Made by a program: the position numbers and the translations under genes. A DNA stretch of 64,000 nucleotides from Glycine soja (lineage: Eukaryota; Streptophyta; Magnoliopsida; Fabales; Fabaceae). The notes below the pieces were generated by a model. The model was not told where the DNA came from. It saw only the letters and a program-made list of their open reading frames with translations, and made no database searches. This document shows, one piece after another, positions 45,541-57,000 of this stretch (the stretch's first letter is position 1; every line of letters starts with the position of its first letter). The DNA is taken from positions 51,063,928 through 51,127,927 of the forward strand of contig NC_041019.1 of NCBI RefSeq assembly GCF_004193775.1, read 5' to 3'.

Positions 45541-47179
45541 GTATTTGGTTTCCCCCCTCAAAGCCATGTTAATCCTTTTTTAAATAGTGTGAAAATGGTT
45601 CTCTTTATTTTTCTCTAACAGCTCCGTTCCTTCCTCAGTATTAGCCTCACAACTAATAACCCTTTACTCCGTTCAAAAAATTGTTAATAAAAGCTGATTT
45701 CATAACTAATAAAGAGGCATTTAAAGAAAATAATTTTTAAAATTTGTACTGATGTGGGACAATAAAAGACAGCAACAATATATTCTTCCGTTTTCCATTG
45801 TCCAACAACAACTGCTGAGCTTGTTTACATTATTGATGAAGAACTGCACAGCGTCTTCACTCGCAATGGAAATGGTCTCATTTTCACCAAAGAAATTTCT
45901 CTTACAGAAGCTTCTTGTGGCCATTATGTTTTGTTTTTGGTCGTTAACCAAACGCTGGTTTGCCTTGGAGTTGTTAAACCTCAATCTTGGTTGGAAACGT
46001 GTTTAATTTTAAAAGAGAAAAAATGGTCATAAACCGAGCTTATAAATTTTTTTACATCATCATCCAATAATTTTCTATGTATAGTAAGATAAGTTTGTTG
46101 ATAATTACTTTAAGAAGCCTAATTTTTTTTATAATTCCTAAGAATCAATTTTAACTTACTTCCCACATAAATATTTTTAAGGAGAGGGATAGGTATTCAA
46201 CTTTTTTCCAAGTGAAGAAAAAGTTTTAGTTATATATTTTGCATGAATATTTAATTTTTAAAAAATATATTAAGATTAACCAAACATATTTTATAAATTC
46301 TTCATAATCATGATCCTATTAAATGTTTCCTAAAAGTCATGTTAATGATAATTTATAATTAAATAATTCTACACTATCAATAACAATAAACCATGAAACT
46401 CATTTTAAAAATCCAAAAATTAGTTTGGTATATGGGTTAAGGTTTAATTTAAGCTTTTTGTACTCTTAAAAAAAATCTATTAAAGTAAATCAGAAGTTTA
46501 ACTATCCAAAAATTGAAGTTGTGTTTCGGAACGGTTGAGATTGTCAAATTATCTCTTTGGTATCAGCTTATGTGTACTTAAGACTTGTAGGAGCATGTTT
46601 GAATAAATCTAGTTAAAATCTTATTTAATAAGTTCTTAATATACAAAAGCTTATATTATAAGTACTTAAAATTTATCAAACTATTAGCATTTGGATATGC
46701 ATGTTGAAATTTATTTAAACAATTTTAAAGCGTTTGAATATATTAGTATATAAGTATTGATAAGATGTTGTCTCATTTCAAAAATTAAAAAAAAAATGAA
46801 TTTATTAAAAATAAAATGAAAATTTAAAAACTAACAAAATTAGATCATATAAATATTAAAAGTAAAAAATTATTAGTCACTATTTACTTATTTTTTGTTT
46901 ATTAAAAAATAAGAATTATAAGATTAAGAAAATTATAAATAATTATATATATATATATATATAATTATATATATAATTAAATTTTTAGTCTCGTTTATTT
47001 TCATTCACTAAGACTAGTCTCTGAGAGACTTTATTTTGTCATTTTGTTGCCTACTTTCAGTCCTCTTAGGAACTAGTATTGATTAATAAAAATAAATAAG
47101 GAATGAACAAAATTCAATTTACTTCTTAAATACATGACTTTTCCCACCACCATTTGGGGATACTGTATAAATATTATAG
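45541..47179. other. Spacer between convergent SYN4 and PGLP1
   Basis: No supported gene. Open frames of about 85 codons occur on both strands at 45721-46006, overlapping each other and lacking a domain, so both are probably non-coding. About 46570-46720 resembles AT-rich hAT-type MITE filler (AAGCTTATATTATAAGTACTT). A TA run is at 46944-46962. The PGLP1 3' UTR lies at the right end. Confidence 0.45.
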
Positions 47180-50100
47180 TCATACAGCTGCAGCTTTCAG
47201 GGAAAGAAAATCTGAAATTTTGTTGGTATAGAAGTCCGGCTGTATGGAGTTGTTAGGGCTCTGAAGCATGGCCAGTGTGGTGACGCCTGAGAGCACAAGA
47301 AGAGTTTTGCAACCACCATTTTGTCCAAACAAGATATCAGTGTCTAATCTGTCCCCAACCATACATATCTGTGACTTCGAAATGCCAAATCTGTGGTTCA
47401 ATGAATACAAGAGTTAAGGGAAACTTTAGAGCAAAATATTTTACTAATTTTGTTTACAATTTTACTATCCATTGTCTTAAATAAAAAAGGTTATATTAAA
47501 ATCAAGAGGCGCATTTGTGACATTAAATGTTACAGTTTCTAGTAAAAACTTTCAACTTATAATTTCTTAACCATTACCCTTAACAAACCGTTTTATTTAA
47601 CTGTAAACTAATGAATCTTATAAGGTGTGAACATGTGTGTATGAACAAACATGCATATATAATGTTTGCATGCCACATTACATTGAAAAATACATGTAAA
47701 TGTGTGCTTTGCCCCTTTTCTCATCTGTGTTTCCCTACCCCTACCCATGGGGCACCTGTGGACTTCTCCCAGTGCCCACCTAAATGGGGGTCCTCGCACG
47801 TTGAAAACTATGAAACTAACATTTCATCTGTGCCTAAGAATCTGTGATGAATAAATAGGACAGTTCGATGGAAGCAGAAAATGATCATATAATAATCTGC
47901 AATGGAACCTTGCCCAATAGAAATCTCCACTCCAACCTCAGGCATGAACATTTCTTTCTTTATTGTTACCACTTTAAAAGCAGGGGAAAGTGTTCCATTA
48001 CAGCAACAAAGATGATTTAGGGATAGAAAATGGAGAAATGATGGTATGTTGCAAAAATGTATAACTAGATCAAGACTTGGGTCTAGACTTAACATGTCTT
48101 ATCCTAGGAAGACAATGCATAAACATTATGCAACACAATGACATTCACTCACGTCAGATTATTTATGCCATAGACAATTTATGTATCGTGAACTAAGAAT
48201 AAGGAATAAGGTAATCGAGAGCTTTACTTGTTTGCCAAGTAATCCATCATAAACGTTGAGGGTTTTCCAACAACTAATGGCTCACGTTGAGTAGATCCAC
48301 TGATAGCGCCAACCATTGAGCCCCCACCTGAAATTCAAGAACAAATTATAGTAGCTTTATGAATACAATTTAAAGAATGATTAACTATTGGGATAATAAC
48401 AAGTAACTGTGTATTGATTGTGTTGAACTGTTTTCAGGTTTGTGAGCCTGCTAGGAACTGCTAATTTGGTTGAAATGCAACCTGCACTAACTCTAATTGT
48501 AGCATGATAAAGAAAAATTGAACTAGTAGATTATACATTATTATGTACAAAGTAGTAAATAAAATCAATAGTACGAGAGGGAAGGACAAACCTGCCCATT
48601 CTTGAGCATCTGTGAGATGAGTAACAGCATCTCGGTTTGTAGCAATGAAAAGACATCCAGGGTTTTCACGTATACAGAGTGTCCCATACCTTTCATCACA
48701 AACGAAAAAATAATATTTAACAACCCATGAAGAGTTTCTTTCACCTCAGCATAACTTCAAAATAGAATTGCCATCTTTGTCATATTATCATCTCTTTATT
48801 TCTATCTCTATTCTTTTTCCAAGTGAAAACATCATCTCTCACTTTCTCTCTCTTCCTTTTTCCTTTTCATTCTATCTTTTTCTTCCTTCTACTCATCTTA
48901 GACCCAATAAAGGGGTGCGAGACAAACATTATTACATTTTAAAATACATATAAGATCAGGTAATTTAGTAAAATATTCCATGCTCATAAAAGCCAGATAT
49001 AGACGACAAACAAATATATATGTCAATGCATAACATATATATATATCTTCTGCATGTACAAGTACAAATTTGAAAGAATAAAAACAAACTGTCTTTTGAA
49101 TCTGAATCACAGAAACACTTCATTAAGAAAAATAGAAACATTATAAAAAAAATATCAATGCATAACAAGACCTCTGATTTTTCAATCAAAAGGCTGATAT
49201 GTCATATGTCTCTAACTTGGGCGCATACACATTTCTGTGTAATGTTTCAGTGTCAGTGTTCGAAATCTTACTGGATTTTATAGTAGTTGAAGTGGCGATC
49301 AAATCCAACAACAACTGCTCCAACCTAATAATACACACATTCTTTTAGGAACTTGGAATAATATTATACAATTTTTTTTGCCAATTATCAAGAAAGGCAG
49401 GAAGTACATACATCTTCATCATGCTCCATCAAAAATCCTGGCTTCAGTTCTATCTTTTTCCCACCATCTTCCTAAAGAAAGAACATGCATATAGAAAAGG
49501 AATAGAGATTCATACATAAGACTAATTCTAAAGTAATAAAAACTTAAATTTTACACAAGGAAAATGTTCAAATCACAAACTGATGCATCAAAAGTCAAAA
49601 CCTCAACGCAATTAGATCATCCTTCTTCATTAGAATAAGAAAAGTTTGAGCCACAACACAAGAATCTTTTACCTAAGCCATAATACAAACAATCTGTACT
49701 AAATTCAGCTTTAAAGTACTGTCTCTCATTCTTAGGAAATGTCCTCTGAGGTATGCATGGGTAAATGTCCTTTGACTCCTTTTCGGCTTATCAATGACCA
49801 ACTCCTTTAATGTCCTCTCATGACTAAACTTATATCTAAATTTTTTATTGTTGCAGGTTATGATATGAAAAAAAGTTAATCTGTCTGGATAATATTTTTT
49901 CTGTGCTAAATTATTATCTTATTATCTTCTCCTTTTCCCTTGGAAGCACGTAAAAGAAGTATGTACATCATCTACTAGTTTTGTTAGACTTTAAGCGCCC
50001 TGCTTCTGCTTCTCTTACTCCAAAACTCATTTACTCATCCATCTGATGGTGAGACTATTATACGCCATGTTATCATTCAAATCTGATGTATATGCATTAT

Positions 50101-52853
50101 CAGTTAAACTGATTTGAAAAATAAGAAAGAATTAAATGATATTACACAGTGCCATGCGATCAAATTTAAAAAGTAAATAAAAGAGCAGGCAGTAAAGATT
50201 TTGCATACACAACCCAATACATACCGGCCCACCAAGGTACTGATATCCAGCAAGCTCAAGCTCCTTCAAGATACCATCTTCTCCAATGACATAAACCTAA
50301 ATCATGATCATAGATCAATCATTTACTTTCGACTTTATACACCAGTCTGAGAAATAGTTAAGATTGTGAAGGATATACCATTAAAGAGTAACATAATTCA
50401 AATGATAATGTTATAAATTACTGCTCAAGAAATATACACACAATTACATAAATCATGCAAGCATTATGTTCAGGATTGCAATTACTATAACAGTATAACA
50501 CAAACAAATAAGGATAACTTCACTTATCCTAAGCTTGGCCCCAACAACAACAACAACAACGCCTTATCCCACTAGGTGGGGTCGGCTACATGGATCACTT
50601 AATTTCCTAGGTTCAAAATGTGTCATATGGTAATCTAACTAGCAGTAGGGACCACTCCATTACTACAACAACAACCAAGCCTTGTCCCACTCATGGATCA
50701 TTCAAAGCCATTTCCCACTAGGCTTTATAAAAAACCAAGTTTGTATTACATCATTTTTAGCAAGGAGTTTTTAATGGTTACTTCTACAGTTTTCCTAGTT
50801 TTTCCTATACCCTTTTAAACAATCACTTGTTACACCAAAAAAAAAAGAAGGTGCTGCTTACTGGTGCAGGTTTTTCAAAGGCATGTGGGTAAAGGGCACA
50901 TTTCACATTTGAGGAATTAAGTGATTTAAAGTTCATGTAATTTGAATTTATATCAACAGAAGTAATAGACAAGAAACTTTTTGCTAGCAGAAAACACCAC
51001 AGATGAAATGACACATTTTAAAGGTCCAACTTAAATAATTTTGGGCTTAATTATAAGGGTAGAGTCAATTAATTTCAACAAATGTTGAGAGAAAACGCTA
51101 AACAAAACCATTGGAAGAAAAATCCAATGCAGAAACAAAGTGCACCCTTTACTGATCAACTATATCAATATAAACTAGTTTGTATATCATCTTTTATATA
51201 AATATATATCTGTAATGATACTTAGCCTTGATAGATTAAGGCAAAAAGTATCAAACAGATAAAAACTTGAATGTAAGATCTGTGGACTTCTAAATTTTAG
51301 GGGAATTACACTGACAATTGCCTAGTTTGGGAAAATTACACTAGCATCCCTTACTTTATGGATTGCCCTTACACCCAGATACCCTTCTCTGTACATGAAT
51401 CGCACATATCCCCTCCTCTGCACACAGATCCTACACAAAGTTCTTTGAAAATAACAAAAAATTGACAAATGTAATCTCCCAAAAAAGGGGGGGGGGGGGG
51501 GGGGGGGGGGGTTAACTAAAATTTACTCCTAAATTTTATCTGGTGCCCCATCTTAGGTTACAAGAGCTCCTAACTTGATTGATTAAATACTTAATATTAG
51601 TCTGGATCATAGTACAAAGCAAAAGATGATATATGTTACCTTTTTATCTTTTGGGAAATCAATGGACTTCAGATATGCAGCAGCTGCAAAGGATGATGCA
51701 AAAATCTCCTCCTGAAATAACACAGGAGTTAAAGAGTAGGAATTCATTATTATTAACTAAACTAATTCGGTACAAACAAACAAAGTGAGGAACAACAAAT
51801 GTGGACTAACCTCGCTGACATTCAGGCCAAGTGTTTCAAACTTCTTTCCATATTGCTTCCTAGACTTTGTTGAGTTATTGGTGACAAAAACTAATCTTTT
51901 GCCCTAAGCAAATTTATCAAGAGACCCGAATCTCAGACTTTTTGCTTAAAAAGAACAATAACAAATTGAAGGATAGTTAATATTGACACTTGCAAGTAAT
52001 GGCCTAGTGCCTACATTAGTACACGAACCTTTGACCGAAGCATGTCAAGCGTTTCAGGCACCCCTTCTATTAATTTGTCACCTTTCCATATAACTCCTGC
52101 AAATTAGTAAGTTTTAATGGAAAAGGAAACTCTAGTAAGAAGGTAGCATTATGTCAATATCAATTGAAAAAGAAAGCAATGGAATAAATAAAGGAAAACA
52201 GAAAAACAAGCAAGAGTCATTGATATTGTAATTTTCCCCTGATGGAACTCACAAAAATTCAACTATCACCATTTATTTCCATCAATTCATCTGGTCACTT
52301 TTGCGAGGGTTCAGTAAACAAATGCTCTGTACAATATCTATTAACGTGAAACCCAGACAAGCTGGAATGATCCTGTGACAAGACAATTGATTCGCTTGTG
52401 TTGGTCTCTGATCGGTTGACGGAAATCAGAAACATTTTTTTGTAAAAATTACTTTAAAAGTAGTACATAAATTAATTTCTAATTAAGGGATAGTGTAGAA
52501 ATCTGTAGTTATAGAAATGAAACTCTTTCAAAACAAAATGAACTATTTTAGTTGGGAGATTGGAGTAACATACCGTCACAATCGAAAATAAATGTCTCGA
52601 CGGAATCGATGAGTTCGTCGGCGTTCTGGAGCGGCTGCGCCAACGCGCGCGTGGTGAAGGTTCCCATTCCAGAACGGTTACGATTATAATTAGCCGTTCT
52701 TTTCCACTTGAAGATGGCGGAGTAGGATGATAGAGAGTTCCGAGCAGCGTCACAGAATCTATAATTTACGGGAATTGATTGGAACCATTGTCTGTGACTG
52801 TGATGAACACAGGTGACTGTAACACTCTGTGTTAGCGTGCTGCTCCTGAGCAT
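47180..52853 (-). CDS. PGLP1: Phosphoglycolate phosphatase, chloroplast, 368 aa
   Basis: PGLP1 removes phosphate from 2-phosphoglycolate, the first step of photorespiration, in the chloroplast stroma. Ten exons (minus strand, in coding order) join in frame: 52853-52574, 52096-52029, 51903-51811, 51711-51640, 50296-50225, 49471-49412, 49324-49272, 48689-48592, 48327-48228, 47390-47180. Residues 1 to about 75 are Ser/Arg-rich and lack acidic residues early on, as a transit peptide should. The HAD-family nucleophile motif FDCDGVIW has its catalytic pair at D91 and D93. Motif II is VFVTNNSTKSR. The Mg-binding motif is GDRLDTDILFG (about 311-321). The length matches Arabidopsis PGLP1 (362 aa). The end FYTNKISDFLSLKAAAV is nearly the known C terminus. 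All catalytic motifs are intact. Confidence 0.95.
50541..50735 (-). repeat. SINE-like repeat, two 3'-end copies, in PGLP1 intron
   Basis: Plus strand reads (CAA)n then GCCTTATCCCACTAGGTGGG and GTCGGCTACATGGATCA. On the minus strand this is ...GGGATAAGGC(GTT)n, the 3'-end signature of a SINE-like family common in eudicots. A second partial copy (ACAACAACAACCAAGCCTTG, TCCCAC, CATGGATCA) begins near 50664, suggesting nested insertion. It lies in the intron between exons 5 and 4 (coding order) of PGLP1, in the same transcriptional sense. Confidence 0.6.
51487..51511. repeat. 25-nt G homopolymer in PGLP1 intron 4
   Basis: An unbroken run of 25 G on the plus strand, so C in the PGLP1 pre-mRNA, preceded by six A. 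Runs this long are unstable and prone to polymerase and assembly error, so the true length is uncertain. Confidence 0.9.
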
Positions 52854-54010
52854 CTCCTACGAAATTGCAAAGTTTTTTTTTTATTATTTTGGTTTTTTTG
52901 GGTTATTAATTGTGTGGTGCGTGCATGGGTGCACCAACTACTAGGAATGGGGAGTGGTTAATTGGTCGAATAGGAGCCATAGGTTTGAGTGGACCTGGTT
53001 GGTGCACTTTTGGATCATAATCTCATGCCCAACCTGAATTTTCTATGGATGCCATTATTTAAATTATTTATTTATTCGGGAGAAAGAAAAAAAATCCTCG
53101 TAAATTTGTATAAAATTTTGAGAAAAAAAATTAGTTTAAAAATGATAATTGTTACTCTATAATTAGATCTTTCCCTTCCAAATTGCAAGCATGATCAACC
53201 AATTTGGATGCGCATCTCTACCATTTTACTTTTGAAGATTTGTACTCTTAACACTAACAAATGACACAAGCTCACGTAATAAAAAAATCAAACCATACAT
53301 TTTGATTATCATTAATGGAAATTGATTCCCATACATCAAGATGCAAAAATCAACCATAAAATTACACATCAATTCCATGACATAAAGATTGAAAATCCAA
53401 ATCATTAGTTTAAATGAATAACTAAAAAAAATATAGATAAACATTTCTTTCTCTTCAATTGAAAGATCTCCTGTATTTATATCAATAATACACATTTCAT
53501 ATCGGAAACGTTCGCCAAACATTAAATAAATAAGTCACCAATTCTTAAATTGGACTATTTTTTATCAGAGATTTTAATTGTATCAAATCTATCAATGTGT
53601 GATTCTTGTTTAAGCATATGATAGATGATTTTAAAACAGATTACCTAATTAAATATAAAAATTAAAAAATATACAAAATTGAGAATTAAACTAAAAATAT
53701 AAGAACTAAAATAGAAAAATAGTAAATTAGAAATTAACTTGGGATAAAGTTGCAATTTGATGCAGCGTTTGGGTCCTTTGGGATGTCCGAAAACTACATC
53801 TGCAAAACTGGAGCCAAAAACGCGTTTGGCGCCAAACTCGAAAAACTTCTTTCCCTTTTATCGTTGTTTATATTTCAAACACTGCCATTTCGTCTTCCAC
53901 TCACCCACACACCACATCGGAGCAATTAGGGTTCGTAGATTCCGTTATCTTCTTCTCAGATTTCACATTTGCGGTTCCATTCTCCGTTTCCGAACGCTCG
54001 AGAGGTGGAA
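52854..54010. promoter_or_regulatory. Divergent promoter region, PGLP1 (left) and FAS1 (right)
   Basis: About 1.16 kb separate the two divergent start codons. The left part, next to PGLP1, carries ATTTTGG/TTTTTTGGG and GTGCGTGCATGGGTGCAC. The middle is plain AT-rich. The right part from about 53755 becomes GC-richer and holds the palindromic E2F site and a CT-rich FAS1 leader. A chance 98-codon frame at 53226-53522 is not supported as a gene. Confidence 0.5.
53825..53836. promoter_or_regulatory. Palindromic E2F-binding site upstream of FAS1
   Basis: TTTGGCGCCAAA is a perfect 12-bp palindrome that contains the plant E2F core TTTSSCGC on both strands. It lies 175 bp before the FAS1 ATG. Arabidopsis FAS1 is a known E2F-regulated, S-phase gene, so the site fits the gene's role. 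Confidence 0.85.
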
Positions 54011-57000
54011 ATGGCATCGCCGACCGAGGTTATCGACGTCGGCGCCCAAAACGCTCCTACTCCTACTCCACCTCCTCCTCTTCCACCGCAAGATCCGAAA
54101 TCGAATCGCGCCAAGACCATCATGCGGAAGCGGAAGAAGGTTCCCTCGTTGCTGCAAAACCTAAAGAGCTACGAGGAGAAGCAAGCGCACATCGAAACCC
54201 TCGAGAAGGAGCTCGACGCGCTGTTCCGCTACTACCAAGAAGCCATGGCTCAGAAAGTGCGTGTCGAGCTGAGCCAGTGCGGTGGTTCGCGAAATGTTGT
54301 CGTCGCGGCGCTGATGGAGGAGAGCTACCTTCCACTGTCGAAGCTCGTGGACGAGATTCACGACAAGTTGAACGGAGAAGTAAGTAACGGCGCAATCGTG
54401 CTGGCGGAGCCTGTGACCTACGCGACGGTGAAGAGTAGCGCGTTGTTTGTGGGACAGAGAGTGTCGTACGGCGTGCCAAACGCTGATGCTGATGTATTGG
54501 AGGACCATGCCGAGTCGTGTCTCTGGTGTTGGGAGGTGATTGTGGATTCTTGTTTGTCTTGAATTATTAAATTTTCTAACATGTGTTAGGGATTGTTATC
54601 AATTCTAGATTGAGAGTTTTTGTTTATTATTGACGGACTTGCTATATTGGTGATGCAGACTAGGGATTTGAAATTGATGCCAAAATCCGTTCGAGGAGAG
54701 CTCAGTGTTCGACGCACTTGCCGGAGAAGGATCCATGAGAGGATTATGGCTATCTCTGGTATTTTGTTCTGTCACTCATGTAGCTAGTTTTGGTTGTTCA
54801 ATGTACTTTGATTTTGATTAATTAATTAAATTCTTTATTTTTCTTGGAAGAAGAATGTGTCCGTTCTTGATTCTTGCTGTTTGTAGTGTGGCTTTTTGTC
54901 ATTCAACTGAGATTGGGTATCAATTTATATTTCTAATTTCCGCATCATTGTAGTACGTGTTGGTTTGTTATTGCTTATTCATATAAATTGCCTTCTTGAA
55001 CATCTGAGTTAGTACATTATACTTTTCTTGAAATGAAGAAGACAAGGTAGTGCTTATATGAAGCCTGGGTGTCATGTAAATTGTAAATATATAGTTTGGC
55101 TCACACTAATCATCTCAAGAATTGAGTTATGTACTTTGTTATTCACTTGGCAACCAATTAGATGTTATAACTATATCTTTAGGTAATTATTTTATTTGTA
55201 AAAAAGGTTTAAAATTGAAATTCTGAAGTTCTTGTTTTAATATGATGTCAGTAAAGGCTACATGGCTGATACTATACCGATGTTTGCCATAATTGACACA
55301 TATAGTAGTGTTCCATTGTATTTGGCCTTTAAAATAGTTTTTTATTTGATCATGTTTAGGGAATGCGATTGTTTGTTTGTTTAATGAGTATTTTGATAAA
55401 GTTGGGTTGTTTTTCAGAAATGATAGCAGCTCTGAAAAAGCTAGAGAGTGAACCTGATTACAATCAAGGCTTAATTAAGGCATCGGCAAAGCTCAATAAA
55501 GCTTTTCCCGAAGCAGATATCCGCTTGTTAGTGGATGGCTTGTTGCAGAAGAACAGTGAAGACATGTACTTTGACACAGTATTCCTGACATATTCTGATT
55601 GTTGTCTCAAATATATAATTTGTGTGTTGATTTGTTTTCCTAAAATATAATTGTAGGGACAAGAAAAGAACAAGCCAAGAAAATAAATTGCTAATTAAGC
55701 AGTTGGAGAGAAATAGAAAAGAAGCTGAAAAAGAGAAAGAGAAAGAAAGCATGCACAATGAACTGCAAAGAGAAACACTGCTCAATGTAAGGGCTGCTGT
55801 TTTGATCCTGTTATGTGTTCTTTATAGCTGAAGTTGCTTCTACCTTGATGTTGTTCTCATTGGCAGTGCAATCATGTTTTAGATATGTTCAAATTGAATA
55901 TTACAGTAGTTCTATATGTATATTAATTTAATTTTCTGACTTAATTCATCTAATGAAAAATTGAAAATAGATTTATCTTTTAATTATTCAAGACATTTTT
56001 CCTTAACTGCTTGATTGTTTTAGGAATCAGATTTAAAATTGTCACAAGATGAGGCAAGAAATGGTGAGAAATCTTCTGAAAAGAAAAAACAGATAAAGAA
56101 ACAGGTAGATGAGGCAGAAAAGGATCAACGGCGTAGAGAGAAAGCAGAAGCTGAATTAAAAAAGAAGCGGAGTTTACAAAAGCAAGCCTCAATTATGGAG
56201 CGTTTTCTGAAAAGAAGTAAAATTATTCCCTCATCTCCATCATCTGAGAAGGACATAGTTTCAACTAAATCAACTGCATCTGATTTGCCAAGCAGCAAGA
56301 GTGAAAGTTTGTTTGAGTCAGCTACACTTTCAATGGATTGTACTCTTGCATCAAGCAGGGATGTTATGCTTGAAGATATTCGCAAGCAAGTATCTTTTTA
56401 CTGTGTTTTACCATTCTTTTTTATACTAGTAGTTTTGTTTTCAGATCTTACTAAAAATGTCTCACTTTTCAGGACACAATTTTCTTCATGGCGCTCTTTA
56501 GGACAATCATTGCGCTCAAACAGAAAACAGAGATGGGGCTTACGCCAGAAACCTCGGACTGAAGTTTTTAAGGAACTTAAGCTGAGTGCCATTAAAACTG
56601 CTGTTCAAGATGTTGAGTTGGACACGGAGAAACATGTTGACAGATTGGGAGAATGCAGTTCTGATATCAGTTCATGCCCAATGAATGCAGATAGTTCTCC
56701 TGATGCCAAGTACAGTCGGGGTAGACAATTATTGCAGTTTGATAAATCTCATAGACCTGCCTTTTATGGTGTTTGGCCTGCAAAAAGGTTAGATTTTTGT
56801 ATGGATTTTTTTTTTTTTTGACTTAATTAAACTGTTTTACACTTGAGTTTCTTCTAAATTCTAATTATGCAGATAGTCACTACTGTCAGAGGCTCATTTG
56901 TTGATTTAATTAAATGCCTATTAATAATTATGTTAGAGCTAGTATCAATAGTAATTTTGCTTTTGTATGTTATGATATCAGTATTTTGAAAATGACAATA

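Noticed and set aside
45721..46006. Overlapping open frames of about 85 codons on both strands
   Set aside because: Opposite-strand overlap, no domain or splice partners, and composition typical of spacer. Treated as chance.
53226..53522. 98-codon minus-strand frame between PGLP1 and FAS1
   Set aside because: Low-complexity, hydrophobic and AT-driven; lies in the divergent promoter region without splice signals.
53757..54479. Long frames overlapping the FAS1 first exon in other phases and on the minus strand
   Set aside because: GC-rich shadow frames of the real FAS1 exon 1, which is supported by conserved motifs.
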